Source: Streptomyces sp. RKND-216
GTDB lineage: Bacteria; Actinomycetota; Actinomycetes; Streptomycetales; Streptomycetaceae
Assembly: GCF_004795255.1 (NCBI RefSeq)
Contig: NZ_SSBQ01000002.1
Location: forward strand, 3,429,501-3,493,500
Direction of reading: 5' to 3'
DNA length: 64,000 nucleotides
The notes below the pieces were generated by a model. It was given only the letters and a program-made list of their open reading frames with translations, did not search any database and was not told the DNA's origin. The position numbers and the translations under genes were made by a program. Shown here in pieces: positions 8,931 to 17,503 of this stretch (position 1 is its first letter; each line of letters opens with the position of its first letter).

Positions 8931-9134
8931 ATGGCTACCGGTACCGTGAAGTGGTTCAACGCCGAAAAGGGCTTCGGCTTCATCGCGCAGGACGGCGGCG
9001 GCGCGGATGTCTTCGCCCACTACTCCGCGATCAACGCGCAGGGCTTCCGCGAGCTGGCCGAAGGCCAGAAGGTGAACTTCGACGTCACGCAGGGCCCCAA
9101 GGGCCCGCAGGCCGAGAACATCACCCTCGCCTGA
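8931..9134 (+). CDS. Cold-shock protein, CspA family
   Basis: A 67-residue single OB-fold RNA chaperone. It begins [18 protein letters not shown], carries RNP1 (KGFGFI) and RNP2 (VFAHY), and ends PQAENITLA, all canonical. It binds single-stranded RNA and prevents or melts secondary structure. An AAGGAGAT ribosome site sits just before the ATG. The gene has a long structured leader, a strong terminator behind it, and is followed by a DEAD-box helicase, another cold-adaptation RNA-remodelling protein. Streptomyces genomes usually carry several close paralogues, so an exact symbol is not assigned. Confidence 0.96.
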   Translation: MATGTVKWFNAEKGFGFIAQDGGGADVFAHYSAINAQGFRELAEGQKVNFDVTQGPKGPQAENITLA

Positions 9135-9160
9135 CGACGTTCCGCGGCGTGACGCCGCAC

Positions 9161-9194
9161 GGTGTGGGCCCGTACCCAGGTGCGGGCCCACACC
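9161..9194 (+). terminator. Terminator hairpin after the cold-shock gene
   Basis: GGTGTGGGCCCG (9161-9172) pairs perfectly with CGGGCCCACACC (9183-9194) around a 10-base loop, 27 bases after the stop codon. It probably ends the cold-shock transcript before the helicase. Confidence 0.75.
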
Positions 9195-9435
9195 GCTGTC
9201 CACGTGCTGCGGAGCCATCGGTGGCTCCCCGCAGCCCTCTCCCGACGGCCCTGTTCCGTCCTGGCCCTTCCGTCCGGCGTCGCCCCGCACCGGCCCCACT
9301 CCGCCCACCCCGCCCGGCCCGCCCGCGGGCCCCGGCCGGGGCACGACGCGGACATGGCCCGGCCGCCGGACGCCCCGGTCGGCCGCCGTTCCACGGCTCG
9401 TTCCTGTGGTCTCCCGCAGTGCGCCTCACGCCTGC
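9195..9435 (+). other. Gene-free stretch ahead of the helicase leader
   Basis: I see no credible reading frame. Several GC-rich inverted repeats exist (for example around CCCGGCCGGGG near 9330), but none is distinctive. The helicase promoter should lie here, yet no convincing -35/-10 pair was found. Confidence 0.4.
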
Positions 9436-9474
9436 CGGAACCTCCTCGACACGTGCCGTCCCGAGGAGGTTCTG
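9436..9474 (+). promoter_or_regulatory. Hairpin that buries the helicase ribosome-binding site
   Basis: GAACCTCCTCG (9438-9448) is the perfect complement of CGAGGAGGTTC (9462-9472), and a G-U plus a C-G pair extend the helix to 13 steps. The right arm contains the whole Shine-Dalgarno sequence GAGGAGGT, and the helix ends one base before the ATG at 9476. The loop is 13 bases. Folded, it should block translation initiation. Confidence 0.6.
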
Positions 9475-9475
9475 C

Positions 9476-10882
9476 ATGAACCGCACCACCACCCCCACCC
9501 GTGCCCGCGACGCCCGGCGCAAGCGGCCCACCGCTCCCGCGCTCCCGCCGGTACGTTCCTTCGCCGAGCTGCCCCTGCCCACCGCGCTGCTCGACGCCCT
9601 CGCCCGTGAGGGCGTGACCGTGCCGTTCCCGATCCAGGGGGCCACGCTGCCGAGTTCGCTCGACGGCCGGGACGTCCTCGGGCGCGGCCGTACCGGCTCG
9701 GGCAAGACCCTCGCCTTCGGCCTCGCTCTCCTCGCCCGTCTCAGCGGCAGGAGGGCGGAATCCGGCCGGCCCCTGGCGCTCGTGCTCGTGCCGACCCGGG
9801 AACTCGCCCAGCAGGTCACCGACGCCCTCCTGCCGTACGCGCGTCCGCTGCGGCTGCGGCTGGCCACAGTCGTCGGCGGCGCGTCCGTCAACCGGCAGAG
9901 CAACGCGCTGCGCAGCGGTGCGGAGGTCGTCGTGGCCACCCCTGGCCGGCTCAAGGACCTCATCGAGCGCGGCGACTGCCGGCTGGACCAGGTGCGCGTG
10001 AGTGTGCTGGACGAGGCCGACCAGATGGCCGACATGGGCTTTCTTCCGCAAGTCACCGCCCTGCTGCGGCAGGTGCCCGCCGACGGCCAGCGGATGCTGT
10101 TCTCCGCCACCCTCGACCGCAACGTGGACCGGCTTGTCGAGCGGTTCCTGACCGACCCGGTCATGCACTCGGTCGACCCCTCGGCGGGGGCCGTCACCAC
10201 GATGGAGCACCACGTGCTGCACGTCGCCGACGAGCACAAGAACGACGTGGTGCTGCACATCGCCTCCCGCGACGGCCGGGTGCTGATGTTCACCGACACC
10301 AAGCGGGCCGCCGACCGGACGACCAAACGCCTCCTGGCCGGGGGTGTCCTGGCGGGTGCTCTGCATGGCGGAAAGTCGCAGTCCCAGCGCAACCGGGTGC
10401 TGGAGGCGTTCCGGACCGGCCGGGTCACAGCGCTTGTGGCCACCAACGTCGCAGCCCGCGGCATCCACATCGACGGCCTCGACCTCGTGGTGAACATCGA
10501 TCCGCCGAACGACCACAAGGATTACCTCCATCGCGGCGGACGCACCGCCAGGGCGGGGGAGTCCGGCAGCGTCGTCACCCTCGTCCTGCCGCATCAGCGA
10601 CGGGAGATGAACCGGCTGCTGTCCGTCGCCCGGGTCACGGCGGGATGCCTCGCCGCCCGCCCCGGGGAGGAGGAACTCGCCCGGCTCACCGGTGCCCGTA
10701 CGCCCTCCGGCGTCGCCGTCGTCGTCACCGCCACGGCCCCGGCGGCCCCCGCGAAGGCCCGCCCGCAGCAGGCCGCCGGCGACCGTTCCGGACGCCGTTC
10801 CGGTTCGTCCCGCCGCGGCCGACGACCCCGCGGCGGCTCCCGACGCTCCGGCGGCGGCCGTACGAATCCCTCCCCGAAGTAG
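9476..10882 (+). CDS. DEAD-box RNA helicase
   Basis: A 468-residue ATP-dependent RNA helicase with all core motifs in order: Q-motif region FPIQ, motif I GRTGSGKT, Ia PTRELA, Ib TPGR, motif II DEAD (in VLDEADQMADMGF), III SAT, V ATNVAARGIHIDGL and VI HRGGRTARAG. The C-terminus after about residue 410 is a basic, Arg/Gly/Ser-rich tail (RSGRRSGSSRRGRR) that would add nonspecific RNA binding. The family unwinds RNA duplexes in ribosome assembly and cold adaptation. The ATG at 9476 is preceded by GAGGAGGT; the upstream in-frame extension is non-coding leader. Placement behind a cold-shock gene supports a cold-response role. Confidence 0.95.
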   Translation: MNRTTTPTRARDARRKRPTAPALPPVRSFAELPLPTALLDALAREGVTVPFPIQGATLPSSLDGRDVLGRGRTGSGKTLAFGLALLARLSGRRAESGRPLALVLVPTRELAQQVTDALLPYARPLRLRLATVVGGASVNRQSNALRSGAEVVVATPGRLKDLIERGDCRLDQVRVSVLDEADQMADMGFLPQVTALLRQVPADGQRMLFSATLDRNVDRLVERFLTDPVMHSVDPSAGAVTTMEHHVLHVADEHKNDVVLHIASRDGRVLMFTDTKRAADRTTKRLLAGGVLAGALHGGKSQSQRNRVLEAFRTGRVTALVATNVAARGIHIDGLDLVVNIDPPNDHKDYLHRGGRTARAGESGSVVTLVLPHQRREMNRLLSVARVTAGCLAARPGEEELARLTGARTPSGVAVVVTATAPAAPAKARPQQAAGDRSGRRSGSSRRGRRPRGGSRRSGGGRTNPSPK

Positions 10883-10891
10883 CCGGGGAGG
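10869..10891 (+). terminator. Short stem-loop over the helicase stop codon
   Basis: CCTCCCCG (10869-10876) and CGGGGAGG (10884-10891) form an 8-bp stem that spans the stop codon. Weak terminator candidate. Confidence 0.4.
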
Positions 10892-11033
10892 CGAGTGCGG
10901 GGCCGGCTCAGTCGCCAGGGGCCGCTTGACGTCACCGCGCCCCACGACGACGCCTCCACCGTAACCGAGGGGCGACGGGGTGTGTGCGACGCCTCAGCGC
11001 GGACGGCACCGACCTGTGCGTAAGGTCGGGGGC

Positions 11034-13658
11034 ATGACCACCGGAGCCAGCGACGGAGTCCCCCCGCCGCCCGCCACCTCGCCGGCAACCGCCGCGACGC
11101 CGCCGACCGCCAACGCCATGCGCCGCGCGCTGCGCCGGGCACGGGACGGCGTGGCGCTCGACGTCGCCGAGGCGGCCGTGCTGCTCCAGGCACGCGGCGA
11201 GGACCTGGCCGGGCTGACGGCCGCAGCCCGCCGGGTCCGCGACGCCGGTCTGGAGGCCGCCGGGCGCCCGGGCGTGCTGACGTACTCGCAGAGCGTCTTC
11301 ATCCCGCTCACCCGGCTGTGCCGCGACCGGTGCCACTACTGCACCTTCGTCACCGTGCCGGGGAAGCTGCGCCGTGCGGGCCACGGCATGTTCCTGTCCC
11401 CGGACGAGGTGCTGGACATCGCCCGCAAGGGCGCCGCGATGGGCTGCAAGGAGGCGCTGTTCACCCTCGGGGACCGGCCCGAGGAACGGTGGCCGGAAGC
11501 CCGCGAGTGGCTGGAGGCGGAGGGCTACGACGACACCCTCTCCTACGTGCGCGCGATGGCCGTCCGCGTGCTGGAGGAGACCGGCCTGCTGCCGCACCTC
11601 AACCCCGGGGTGCTGAGCTGGACGGACTTCCAGCGGCTCAAGCCCGTCGCGCCGTCCATGGGCATGATGCTGGAGACCACCGCCGAACGCCTGTGGAGCG
11701 AACCCGGCGGCCCGCACCACGGCTCCCCGGACAAGGAACCGGCCGTGCGGCTGCGCGTCCTGGAGGACGCCGGCCGCTCCAACGTGCCGTTCACCACCGG
11801 CATCCTGCTGGGCATCGGCGAGACGCACGAGGAGCGGGCCGACGCGCTGTTCGCGCTGCGCCGCGTGCAGCGGGCCTACCACGGCATCCAGGAAGTCATC
11901 GTGCAGAACTTCCGTGCCAAGCCGGACACCGCGATGCGCGGCATGCCGGACGCGGAACTCGACGACCTGATCGCCACCATCGCCGTCGCCCGGCTGATCC
12001 TCGGCCCCGGCGCGCGCCTCCAGGCGCCGCCGAACCTGGTGGACGGCGAGTACGGGCGGGTCGTGGACGCGGGCATCGACGACTGGGGCGGCGTCTCGCC
12101 GCTGACCATCGACCACGTCAACCCCGAACGCCCCTGGCCGCAGATCGAGCGGCTGGCCGAGCACGCCCGCGCGTCCGGCTTCGAGCTGCGTGAACGACTG
12201 GCCGTGTACCCGGAGTTCGTCCGGCGCGGCGAGCCCTGGCTGGACCCGCGGCTGCTGCCGCACGTCGAGGCGCTGCTCGACCCGGAGACCGGGCTCGCCC
12301 GCGAGGACGCCGTCGTCGAGGGACGGCCGTGGCAGGAACCGGAGGACGTGTTCGCCGCGCGCGGCCGTACCGACCTGCACCGCACCATCGACACCGACGG
12401 CCGTACCGCGGACCGGCGCGACGACTTCGACGAGGTGTACGGCGACTGGGCCGACCTGCGGGAGCGCGCCGCCCCCGGGATGGCGCCGGAGCGGATCGAC
12501 GGCGACGTGCGCGCGGCGCTCGCCACCGCCGCGGACGACCCCACCCGGCTCACCGACGACGAGGCGCTGGCCCTGCTGCACGCCGACGGCCCCGCCCTGG
12601 ACGCGCTGTGCGGGATCGCGGACGCGCTGCGGCGGGACGTCGTCGGCGACGACGTCACCTACGTCGTCACCCGCAACATCAACTTCACCAACGTCTGCTA
12701 CACCGGCTGCCGCTTCTGCGCCTTCGCGCAGCGCCGCACCGACGCCGACGCGTACACCCTCTCCCTCGACCAGGTCGCCGACCGGGCCGCGCAGGCGTGG
12801 GACGTGGGCGCGGTCGAGGTGTGCATGCAGGGCGGCATCCACCCGGACCTGCCGGGGACGGCCTACTTCGACATCGCGCGGGCGGTCCGGGAACGCGTCC
12901 CCGGCATGCACGTGCACGCCTTCTCCCCGATGGAGGTCGTCAACGGAGCCACACGTACCGGGATGTCGATCCGCGACTGGCTCACCGCCGCCAAGGAGGC
13001 CGGTCTCGGCTCGATCCCGGGAACGGCCGCGGAGATCCTCGACGACGAGGTCCGCTGGATTCTCACCAAGGGCAAGCTGCCGACCGCGACCTGGCTGGAG
13101 GTGATCGGGACCGCTCACGAGGTGGGCCTGCGCTCCTCCTCCACCATGATGTACGGCCACGTCGACCAGCCCCGCCACTGGCTGGGCCACCTGCGCCTGC
13201 TGGCCCGCACGCAGGAACGCACCGGCGGGTTCACCGAGTTCGTGACGCTGCCTTTCATCCACACCAACGCGCCGGTGTACCTGGCCGGGATCGCCCGGCC
13301 CGGTCCCACCCGGCGCGACAACCGGGCCGTCACCGCCATGGCCCGCCTGCTGCTCCACCCGCACATCCCGAACATCCAGACCAGCTGGGTCAAGCTCGGC
13401 ACCGAGGGCGCCGCCGAGATGCTGCGGTCCGGGGCGAACGACCTCGGCGGCACGCTGATGGAGGAGACCATCTCGCGGATGGCCGGGTCGTCCTACGGCT
13501 CGTACCGCTCGGTGCGGGACCTGGAGGCGATCGCGGAGGCGGCGGGGCGTCCCGCCCGTCCGCGCACCACGCTGTACGGGGAGGTGCCGGAGGAACGCCT
13601 GCGCGCCGCGCGCGCGGCAGACGGGCACCTCCCCGAGCTGCTGCCGGTGGTGGACTGA
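11034..13658 (+). CDS. fbiC: FO synthase (bifunctional CofG-CofH), cofactor F420 biosynthesis
   Basis: An 874-residue fusion of two radical-SAM enzymes that makes 7,8-didemethyl-8-hydroxy-5-deazariboflavin (FO) from tyrosine and the flavin precursor 5-amino-6-ribitylaminouracil. The CofG half has the cluster motif C96-x3-C100-x2-C103 ([11 protein letters not shown]); the CofH half has C555-x3-C559-x2-C562 ([10 protein letters not shown]). Full length and fused order match actinobacterial FbiC. The first 25 residues are Pro/Ala/Thr-rich. ATG at 11034 follows a purine-rich GGTCGGGGG. It stands alone; the other F420 genes are not in the window. Confidence 0.97.
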   Translation: MTTGASDGVPPPPATSPATAATPPTANAMRRALRRARDGVALDVAEAAVLLQARGEDLAGLTAAARRVRDAGLEAAGRPGVLTYSQSVFIPLTRLCRDRCHYCTFVTVPGKLRRAGHGMFLSPDEVLDIARKGAAMGCKEALFTLGDRPEERWPEAREWLEAEGYDDTLSYVRAMAVRVLEETGLLPHLNPGVLSWTDFQRLKPVAPSMGMMLETTAERLWSEPGGPHHGSPDKEPAVRLRVLEDAGRSNVPFTTGILLGIGETHEERADALFALRRVQRAYHGIQEVIVQNFRAKPDTAMRGMPDAELDDLIATIAVARLILGPGARLQAPPNLVDGEYGRVVDAGIDDWGGVSPLTIDHVNPERPWPQIERLAEHARASGFELRERLAVYPEFVRRGEPWLDPRLLPHVEALLDPETGLAREDAVVEGRPWQEPEDVFAARGRTDLHRTIDTDGRTADRRDDFDEVYGDWADLRERAAPGMAPERIDGDVRAALATAADDPTRLTDDEALALLHADGPALDALCGIADALRRDVVGDDVTYVVTRNINFTNVCYTGCRFCAFAQRRTDADAYTLSLDQVADRAAQAWDVGAVEVCMQGGIHPDLPGTAYFDIARAVRERVPGMHVHAFSPMEVVNGATRTGMSIRDWLTAAKEAGLGSIPGTAAEILDDEVRWILTKGKLPTATWLEVIGTAHEVGLRSSSTMMYGHVDQPRHWLGHLRLLARTQERTGGFTEFVTLPFIHTNAPVYLAGIARPGPTRRDNRAVTAMARLLLHPHIPNIQTSWVKLGTEGAAEMLRSGANDLGGTLMEETISRMAGSSYGSYRSVRDLEAIAEAAGRPARPRTTLYGEVPEERLRAARAADGHLPELLPVVD

Positions 13659-13797
13659 GCGTGCAGCGGGCCGCTGCGGGCCGTGCGACCGGGAGCGCCC
13701 CCGGTGCACGCCGCGGCCGCCGGACGCGGGACCCGGCCGTCGCGCACGGCTACAGTGCTGACCGGGGACGTGGGGCGAACCGGAGGAGGGTGCGCGC

Positions 13798-14913
13798 GTG
13801 ACGACCGGCACCACGGCCATATGGGGCCGCACCGAGCAGCAGGACTTCCGCAGCCGCGTTCGCGGCTGCCTCCTCGGCGGTGCGATCGGCGACGCCCTCG
13901 GCGCGGGCATCGAGTTCGACTCCCTCGCCGCCATCCGCGAGCAGCACGGCTCCGCCGGCGTCACCGACTACGTGCCCGCGTACGGCCGCCGCGGTGCGGT
14001 GACCGACGACACGCAGATGACCCTCTTCACCGTCGACGGCCTGATCCGCGCCCACGTCCGCCGCGACACCGGCGCCTGGCACCCGCCGACCGACGTGCAC
14101 GCCGCGTACCGCCGCTGGGCGGCCACGCAGCGCGACTGGGGGCCGGACGAGCGGAAGAAGGACGACGGCTGGCTCGCCCGCGAGGAGTGGCTGTACGCCC
14201 AGCGCGCTCCGGGGAACGCCTGCCTCAGCGGCCTGGCCGACGACCGCATGGGCACCGTCGACGCGCCGAAGAACCCCCAGTCCAAGGGCTGCGGGGCGGT
14301 GATGCGGTCGGCGCCGTTCGGGCTGCTCGTCGGATGGGAGCCACAGCTCGTCTTCCAGCTCGCCGTCGAGTGCGCCGCCCAGACGCACGGTCACCCCACC
14401 GGCTACCTCGCGGCCGGCGCGACGGCCGCCATCGTGCACGCCCTCGCCCGTGGCGAGTCGCTGGACCACGCCGTGCAGCGCGCCCTGGCGCAGCTCGCGA
14501 CCAGACCCGGTCACGAGGAGACCACCGATGCCCTCAAACGTGCCCTGGGGGCCGTCCGCCAGGGCCTGCCGGGCCCCGAACGCGTCGAGTCCCTGGGCGA
14601 GGGCTGGGTCGCGGAGGAAGCGCTGGCGATGGCCGTGTACTGCGCCCTGGTCGCCGAGGACGTCCGGCACGGACTGCTGCTCGCGGTCAACCACGGCGGA
14701 GACAGCGACTCCACGGGCGCCGTCTGCGGCAACCTGCTGGGCGCCCTCCACGGCGAGACGGCCCTCCCCCCGGCCTGGGTCGCCGAGCTCGAGGGGCGGG
14801 CGACGATCCTCGAACTCGCCGACGACTTCGCCATGGAGATGACGCAGGGCCCGGCGCTGCACTCGCCGGGTGCTTCGTCCCCGGCCTGGCTCGCCCGCTA
14901 CCCCCGCGCCTGA
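13798..14913 (+). CDS. ADP-ribosylglycohydrolase family protein
   Basis: A 371-residue protein of the ARH/DraG fold, which removes ADP-ribose from proteins or small molecules using two Mg ions. Metal-binding motifs are seen: RGCLLGGAIGDALGAGIEF at the start, VTDDTQMTLFTVDGLI around residue 80, and NHGGDSDSTGAVCGNLLGAL near residue 300. Length is typical for the family. The GTG start at 13798 follows GGAGGAGGG. There is no recognisable ADP-ribosyltransferase partner next to it, so the target is unknown. Confidence 0.9.
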   Translation: MTTGTTAIWGRTEQQDFRSRVRGCLLGGAIGDALGAGIEFDSLAAIREQHGSAGVTDYVPAYGRRGAVTDDTQMTLFTVDGLIRAHVRRDTGAWHPPTDVHAAYRRWAATQRDWGPDERKKDDGWLAREEWLYAQRAPGNACLSGLADDRMGTVDAPKNPQSKGCGAVMRSAPFGLLVGWEPQLVFQLAVECAAQTHGHPTGYLAAGATAAIVHALARGESLDHAVQRALAQLATRPGHEETTDALKRALGAVRQGLPGPERVESLGEGWVAEEALAMAVYCALVAEDVRHGLLLAVNHGGDSDSTGAVCGNLLGALHGETALPPAWVAELEGRATILELADDFAMEMTQGPALHSPGASSPAWLARYPRA

Positions 14914-14952
14914 GCGGCGCCCCGGGCCCGGCCGTTCACCGGGCCCCGACCG

Positions 14953-14984
14953 TCACCGGGTCAGTGGGCTCACCGGGTCAGTGG
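14953..14984. repeat. Two perfect 15-bp direct repeats at the DUF397 3' end
   Basis: TCACCGGGTCAGTGG occurs at 14953-14967 and again at 14970-14984, a 17-bp period. The second copy covers the stop codon of the DUF397 gene. The function is not evident. Confidence 0.7.
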
Positions 14985-15184
14985 CGCCGCGAGGCACACC
15001 CGAAGCCGTCCAGGAAGGCGGCCCACGTCTCCGCGGAGAAGGCGACCACCGGACCTCGGAGGGCCTTCGAGTCCCGCACCTGCACGGGCTCCGGGCCGCC
15101 GGCCCGCACCTCGACGCAGTCGCCGTTGACCGCCGAATACGACGACTTGGTCCACGTCGTCAGGTCTGCGCGTCGACGAGTCAT
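14978..15184 (-). CDS. DUF397 domain protein
   Basis: A 68-residue protein with the DUF397 pattern: WTKSSYSAVNGDCVEV, then VRDSK and WAAFLDG. These small actinobacterial proteins are usually encoded beside Scr1/WhiJ-type XRE regulators and are thought to act with them, possibly as antagonists. Here the XRE gene lies directly upstream on the same strand. The ATG at 15184 was preferred to an upstream frame extension because a GGAG site precedes it and the conserved region begins soon after. Confidence 0.88.
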   Translation of the reverse strand: MTRRRADLTTWTKSSYSAVNGDCVEVRAGGPEPVQVRDSKALRGPVVAFSAETWAAFLDGFGCASRRH

Positions 15185-15287
15185 GTCACTCCGATCATTG
15201 GGGACGCGGGGAGAGCCCCGGGAAGCCCCGTCCGGGGCACTACCGGGGCCGACGCTACGCCGCGCCACCACCCTCGATCGGAAGCGT

Positions 15288-15303
15288 TCACTCGTTCGAG
15301 TGA
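15288..15303. promoter_or_regulatory. Palindrome upstream of the DUF397 gene
   Basis: TCACTCG (15288-15294) and CGAGTGA (15297-15303) are perfect inverted repeats with a 2-base spacer, about 105 bases before the DUF397 start and directly next to another GTGACTCAC near-palindrome. It is a candidate operator for the neighbouring XRE protein. Confidence 0.4.
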
Positions 15304-15376
15304 CTCACGTGCCGGAGTGCTCCGGCCGCGGCCTCCGGCCTCTACGCTGCGCTCCCGCGGGCGCCCTCGCGGCCGC

Positions 15377-16234
15377 TCAGGAGGCGTACTCGTCCCGCAG
15401 GCGTTCGATGAACTCCCGGGACTGTTCGGCGTTGAGGGCCTTCGCCCGGAGGTGTTCGTACATCACGCTGTAGTGCTGCACGTCGTTCGGCTTCTCGAGG
15501 TAGAGATCGCTCGTCACTCCCTCCAGGTAGACCACGCTCGCGTCCAGGGTGTCCTGGAACTCCAGAATGGAGAACTTGCCGTACATGCCCGGATGGGCGC
15601 CGACCTCGTTCGGCAGCACCTGCAGCGTGATGTGCGCCTCCCTGCTCAGGCGGACCAGGTGGTCGAGCTGGTCGGCCATCACGGCGCGGCTGCCGACCAC
15701 GCGCCGCAGCAGCGCCTCGTCGATCACCGCCCAGAAGCGCAGCGCCTCGTTCGGATCGCTGAGGCGGTCCTGTCTCTTCAGCCGGACCTGCACCCGCTTG
15801 TCCACCTCTGCGGCGGTCGCCTCCGGCCACATGCCGGAGATCACCGCCTGGGCGTAGTCGCGGGTCTGCATGAGCCCGGGCACGATGAGCGACTCGTACA
15901 CCCGCAGGGACGCCGCGTCGGTCTCCAGGCCGATGTACACGCTGTAGGGGATGTCGCCGAAGGCGTGCCACCAGCCCTGCTGACGGGACTCCTTGGCCAT
16001 CTGCATGAGGGAGTCGACGATCCGACGGTCCTCGACCTCGTACACGCCGCACAGGTCGCGCACGTCACGCTGGCTGATGCTGCGGCGGCCGTTCTCCAGC
16101 CGGCTGATCTTCGACTGGGAGACCAGCAGCCGGTCCGCGACCTCCTCCGCCGTCATGCCCCGGAGTTCGCGCAGCCTGCGCAGCTCCTGGCCCAACCGGC
16201 GGCGCCGTACGGTGGGATTGACCTGGGACGCCAC
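15377..16234 (-). CDS. XRE-family regulator with DUF5753 domain (Scr1/WhiJ type)
   Basis: A 285-residue protein. Residues 12-67 are a helix-turn-helix of the XRE type (LGQELRRLRELRGMTAEEVA, then SQSKISRLENGRRSIS); the rest is DUF5753, with GLIVPGL-like LIVPGLMQTRDYAQAV and EALLRRVVG. Such regulators pair with DUF397 proteins and influence development or antibiotic production in Streptomyces. The start is a GTG at 16234 behind GGAGGTG. The partner DUF397 gene lies 192 bp downstream. An inverted repeat lies just upstream and could be its own operator. Confidence 0.92.
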   Translation of the reverse strand: MASQVNPTVRRRRLGQELRRLRELRGMTAEEVADRLLVSQSKISRLENGRRSISQRDVRDLCGVYEVEDRRIVDSLMQMAKESRQQGWWHAFGDIPYSVYIGLETDAASLRVYESLIVPGLMQTRDYAQAVISGMWPEATAAEVDKRVQVRLKRQDRLSDPNEALRFWAVIDEALLRRVVGSRAVMADQLDHLVRLSREAHITLQVLPNEVGAHPGMYGKFSILEFQDTLDASVVYLEGVTSDLYLEKPNDVQHYSVMYEHLRAKALNAEQSREFIERLRDEYAS

Positions 16235-16252
16235 AGCGACTGCACCTCCGCG

Positions 16253-16272
16253 GGTAAGTACGACTACTCACC
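16253..16272. promoter_or_regulatory. Inverted repeat upstream of the XRE gene
   Basis: GGTAAGTA (16253-16260) and TACTCACC (16265-16272) are inverted repeats with one mismatch and a 4-base spacer, 19 bases before the GTG start. The right part, read on the minus strand, contains GTGAGTAGTCGT, which recurs at 26226-26237 next to a second XRE gene. Candidate autoregulatory operator. Confidence 0.4.
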
Positions 16273-16421
16273 AGAAGAGTGCCACCACTGTCCGCGTCCG
16301 CGCTGGGAAACGGCGACACAGGGTGCGCCGGTATGCGGCACCGGGTGACGGACGGACGTTGCCTGGGCGGCCGTCCGTCACCCGCCGGTCGTGGGTCGTG
16401 CGGCGTCGGTGTCGGCGTCGC

Positions 16422-17225
16422 TCAGCGCGCGCCGACGCGGGACATGCGGGACACCGCCGGCGTCCGCCGCGCCTGGTCCGGCACCGTGTGCCCCGCAGCG
16501 GGCCGCGGAGCGTGCTGAGCGGGCGGCTGGGCCGCCGCGCGCGCTCCGGTGCCGCGCCCGCCCGAGCCGCCTCCGCCGCCGCCCGGGCGGCGCGGGGCCG
16601 CGGCTGCGCCGTTCTGCACGTCCATCACGGCGTGCGCGACGAGGCCGCCCATCGGGTCGTGCCGGATCAGGTCCCTCAGCCGGGAGCGGCAGGACCGCCC
16701 CTCGTTGCCGGGGTAGAGGTGCTTGCCCAGCCCGACGGCGTGCGCCAGCGCGGCCAGCGCGGCGGTACGCGGGTCCGGCGGTACGCCGGTCCGTATCGCG
16801 GCATCGAGGCGGGTCCGTATCTCACGGCTGATGGCCGTGTCGGTCGCCTGATAGCGCGTCGTCGGAAGCACCCCGCACATCTGGCCGTTGACGGCATGGA
16901 CCATGCCGCAGCGCTCCAGGTGCGTGAGGTACGTCTGGCGCAGCCCGAGCCTGGGCCCGCCGATCCAGTGCACGGCCCGGACCGGGCTGCCGCGCCTGCG
17001 CAGCAGCTCCAGTGCGGAGTCCAGCGTCGGATCTCCTGTCGGCCGTGGTAGGACCACGGCGATACGGTCCCCGTCTGGGGCTATCCGGCCCGCCAGTGCC
17101 AGCTCGACGAGCTGTGCTCCGGCCAGGCCGAGGTCGAGCGACTGCGGCTGTGCAGTGGTACCCGTGGTCGGGTCCAGTGCCAGCAGCAGAAGCTCCTCCG
17201 GAATAGTTCTGCGGCTCCTGCCCAT
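16422..17225 (-). CDS. GPP34 (Golgi phosphoprotein 3-like) family protein
   Basis: A 267-residue protein whose first 200 residues match the GPP34 family: TIPEELLLLALDPTTG, AGAQLVELALAGRI, then a helical region with TRYQATDTAISREIRTRL. Eukaryotic relatives bind phosphatidylinositol-4-phosphate at the Golgi; the bacterial members are common in actinomycetes and have no established role. The last 60 residues are Gly/Pro/Ala-rich and disordered (a run of Gly near residue 215). The ATG at 17225 is preceded by GGGGAGG. It is divergent from the carboxypeptidase gene. Confidence 0.82.
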   Translation of the reverse strand: MGRSRRTIPEELLLLALDPTTGTTAQPQSLDLGLAGAQLVELALAGRIAPDGDRIAVVLPRPTGDPTLDSALELLRRRGSPVRAVHWIGGPRLGLRQTYLTHLERCGMVHAVNGQMCGVLPTTRYQATDTAISREIRTRLDAAIRTGVPPDPRTAALAALAHAVGLGKHLYPGNEGRSCRSRLRDLIRHDPMGGLVAHAVMDVQNGAAAAPRRPGGGGGGSGGRGTGARAAAQPPAQHAPRPAAGHTVPDQARRTPAVSRMSRVGAR

Positions 17226-17503
17226 CCATGCCTCCCCGCGTGGATGAATGACAGGGTGACCCCTCTCACAATCATCTGTCGAGAGCACCTGACCGGAATG
17301 TTAGGGAACCAGCAGGTATGTCGTTCTCGTCATCCCGGGTGGAAGGGGAGTGGCCCCTTGACGGTGCGTTACCGACGGGGAGCGGTCCGCGACGGCGCGG
17401 CCGGTCCGGGGCGGGGTACCGGGTCATCGGGGGGCGATCCCGGAGCCGGATCACTGTTTAACTGGTAGACCGGCGGCGAGAGTGAAGGCGACAGGAGGCA
17501 TCG

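Noticed and set aside
8642..9475. In-frame N-terminal extension of the helicase back to 8642
   Set aside because: It would run through the cold-shock gene and its leader; the ATG at 9476 has a strong ribosome site and precedes the helicase Q-motif region.
10932..13964. A 1010-codon minus-strand frame opposite fbiC
   Set aside because: Antisense shadow; both radical-SAM cluster motifs are on the plus strand in fbiC.
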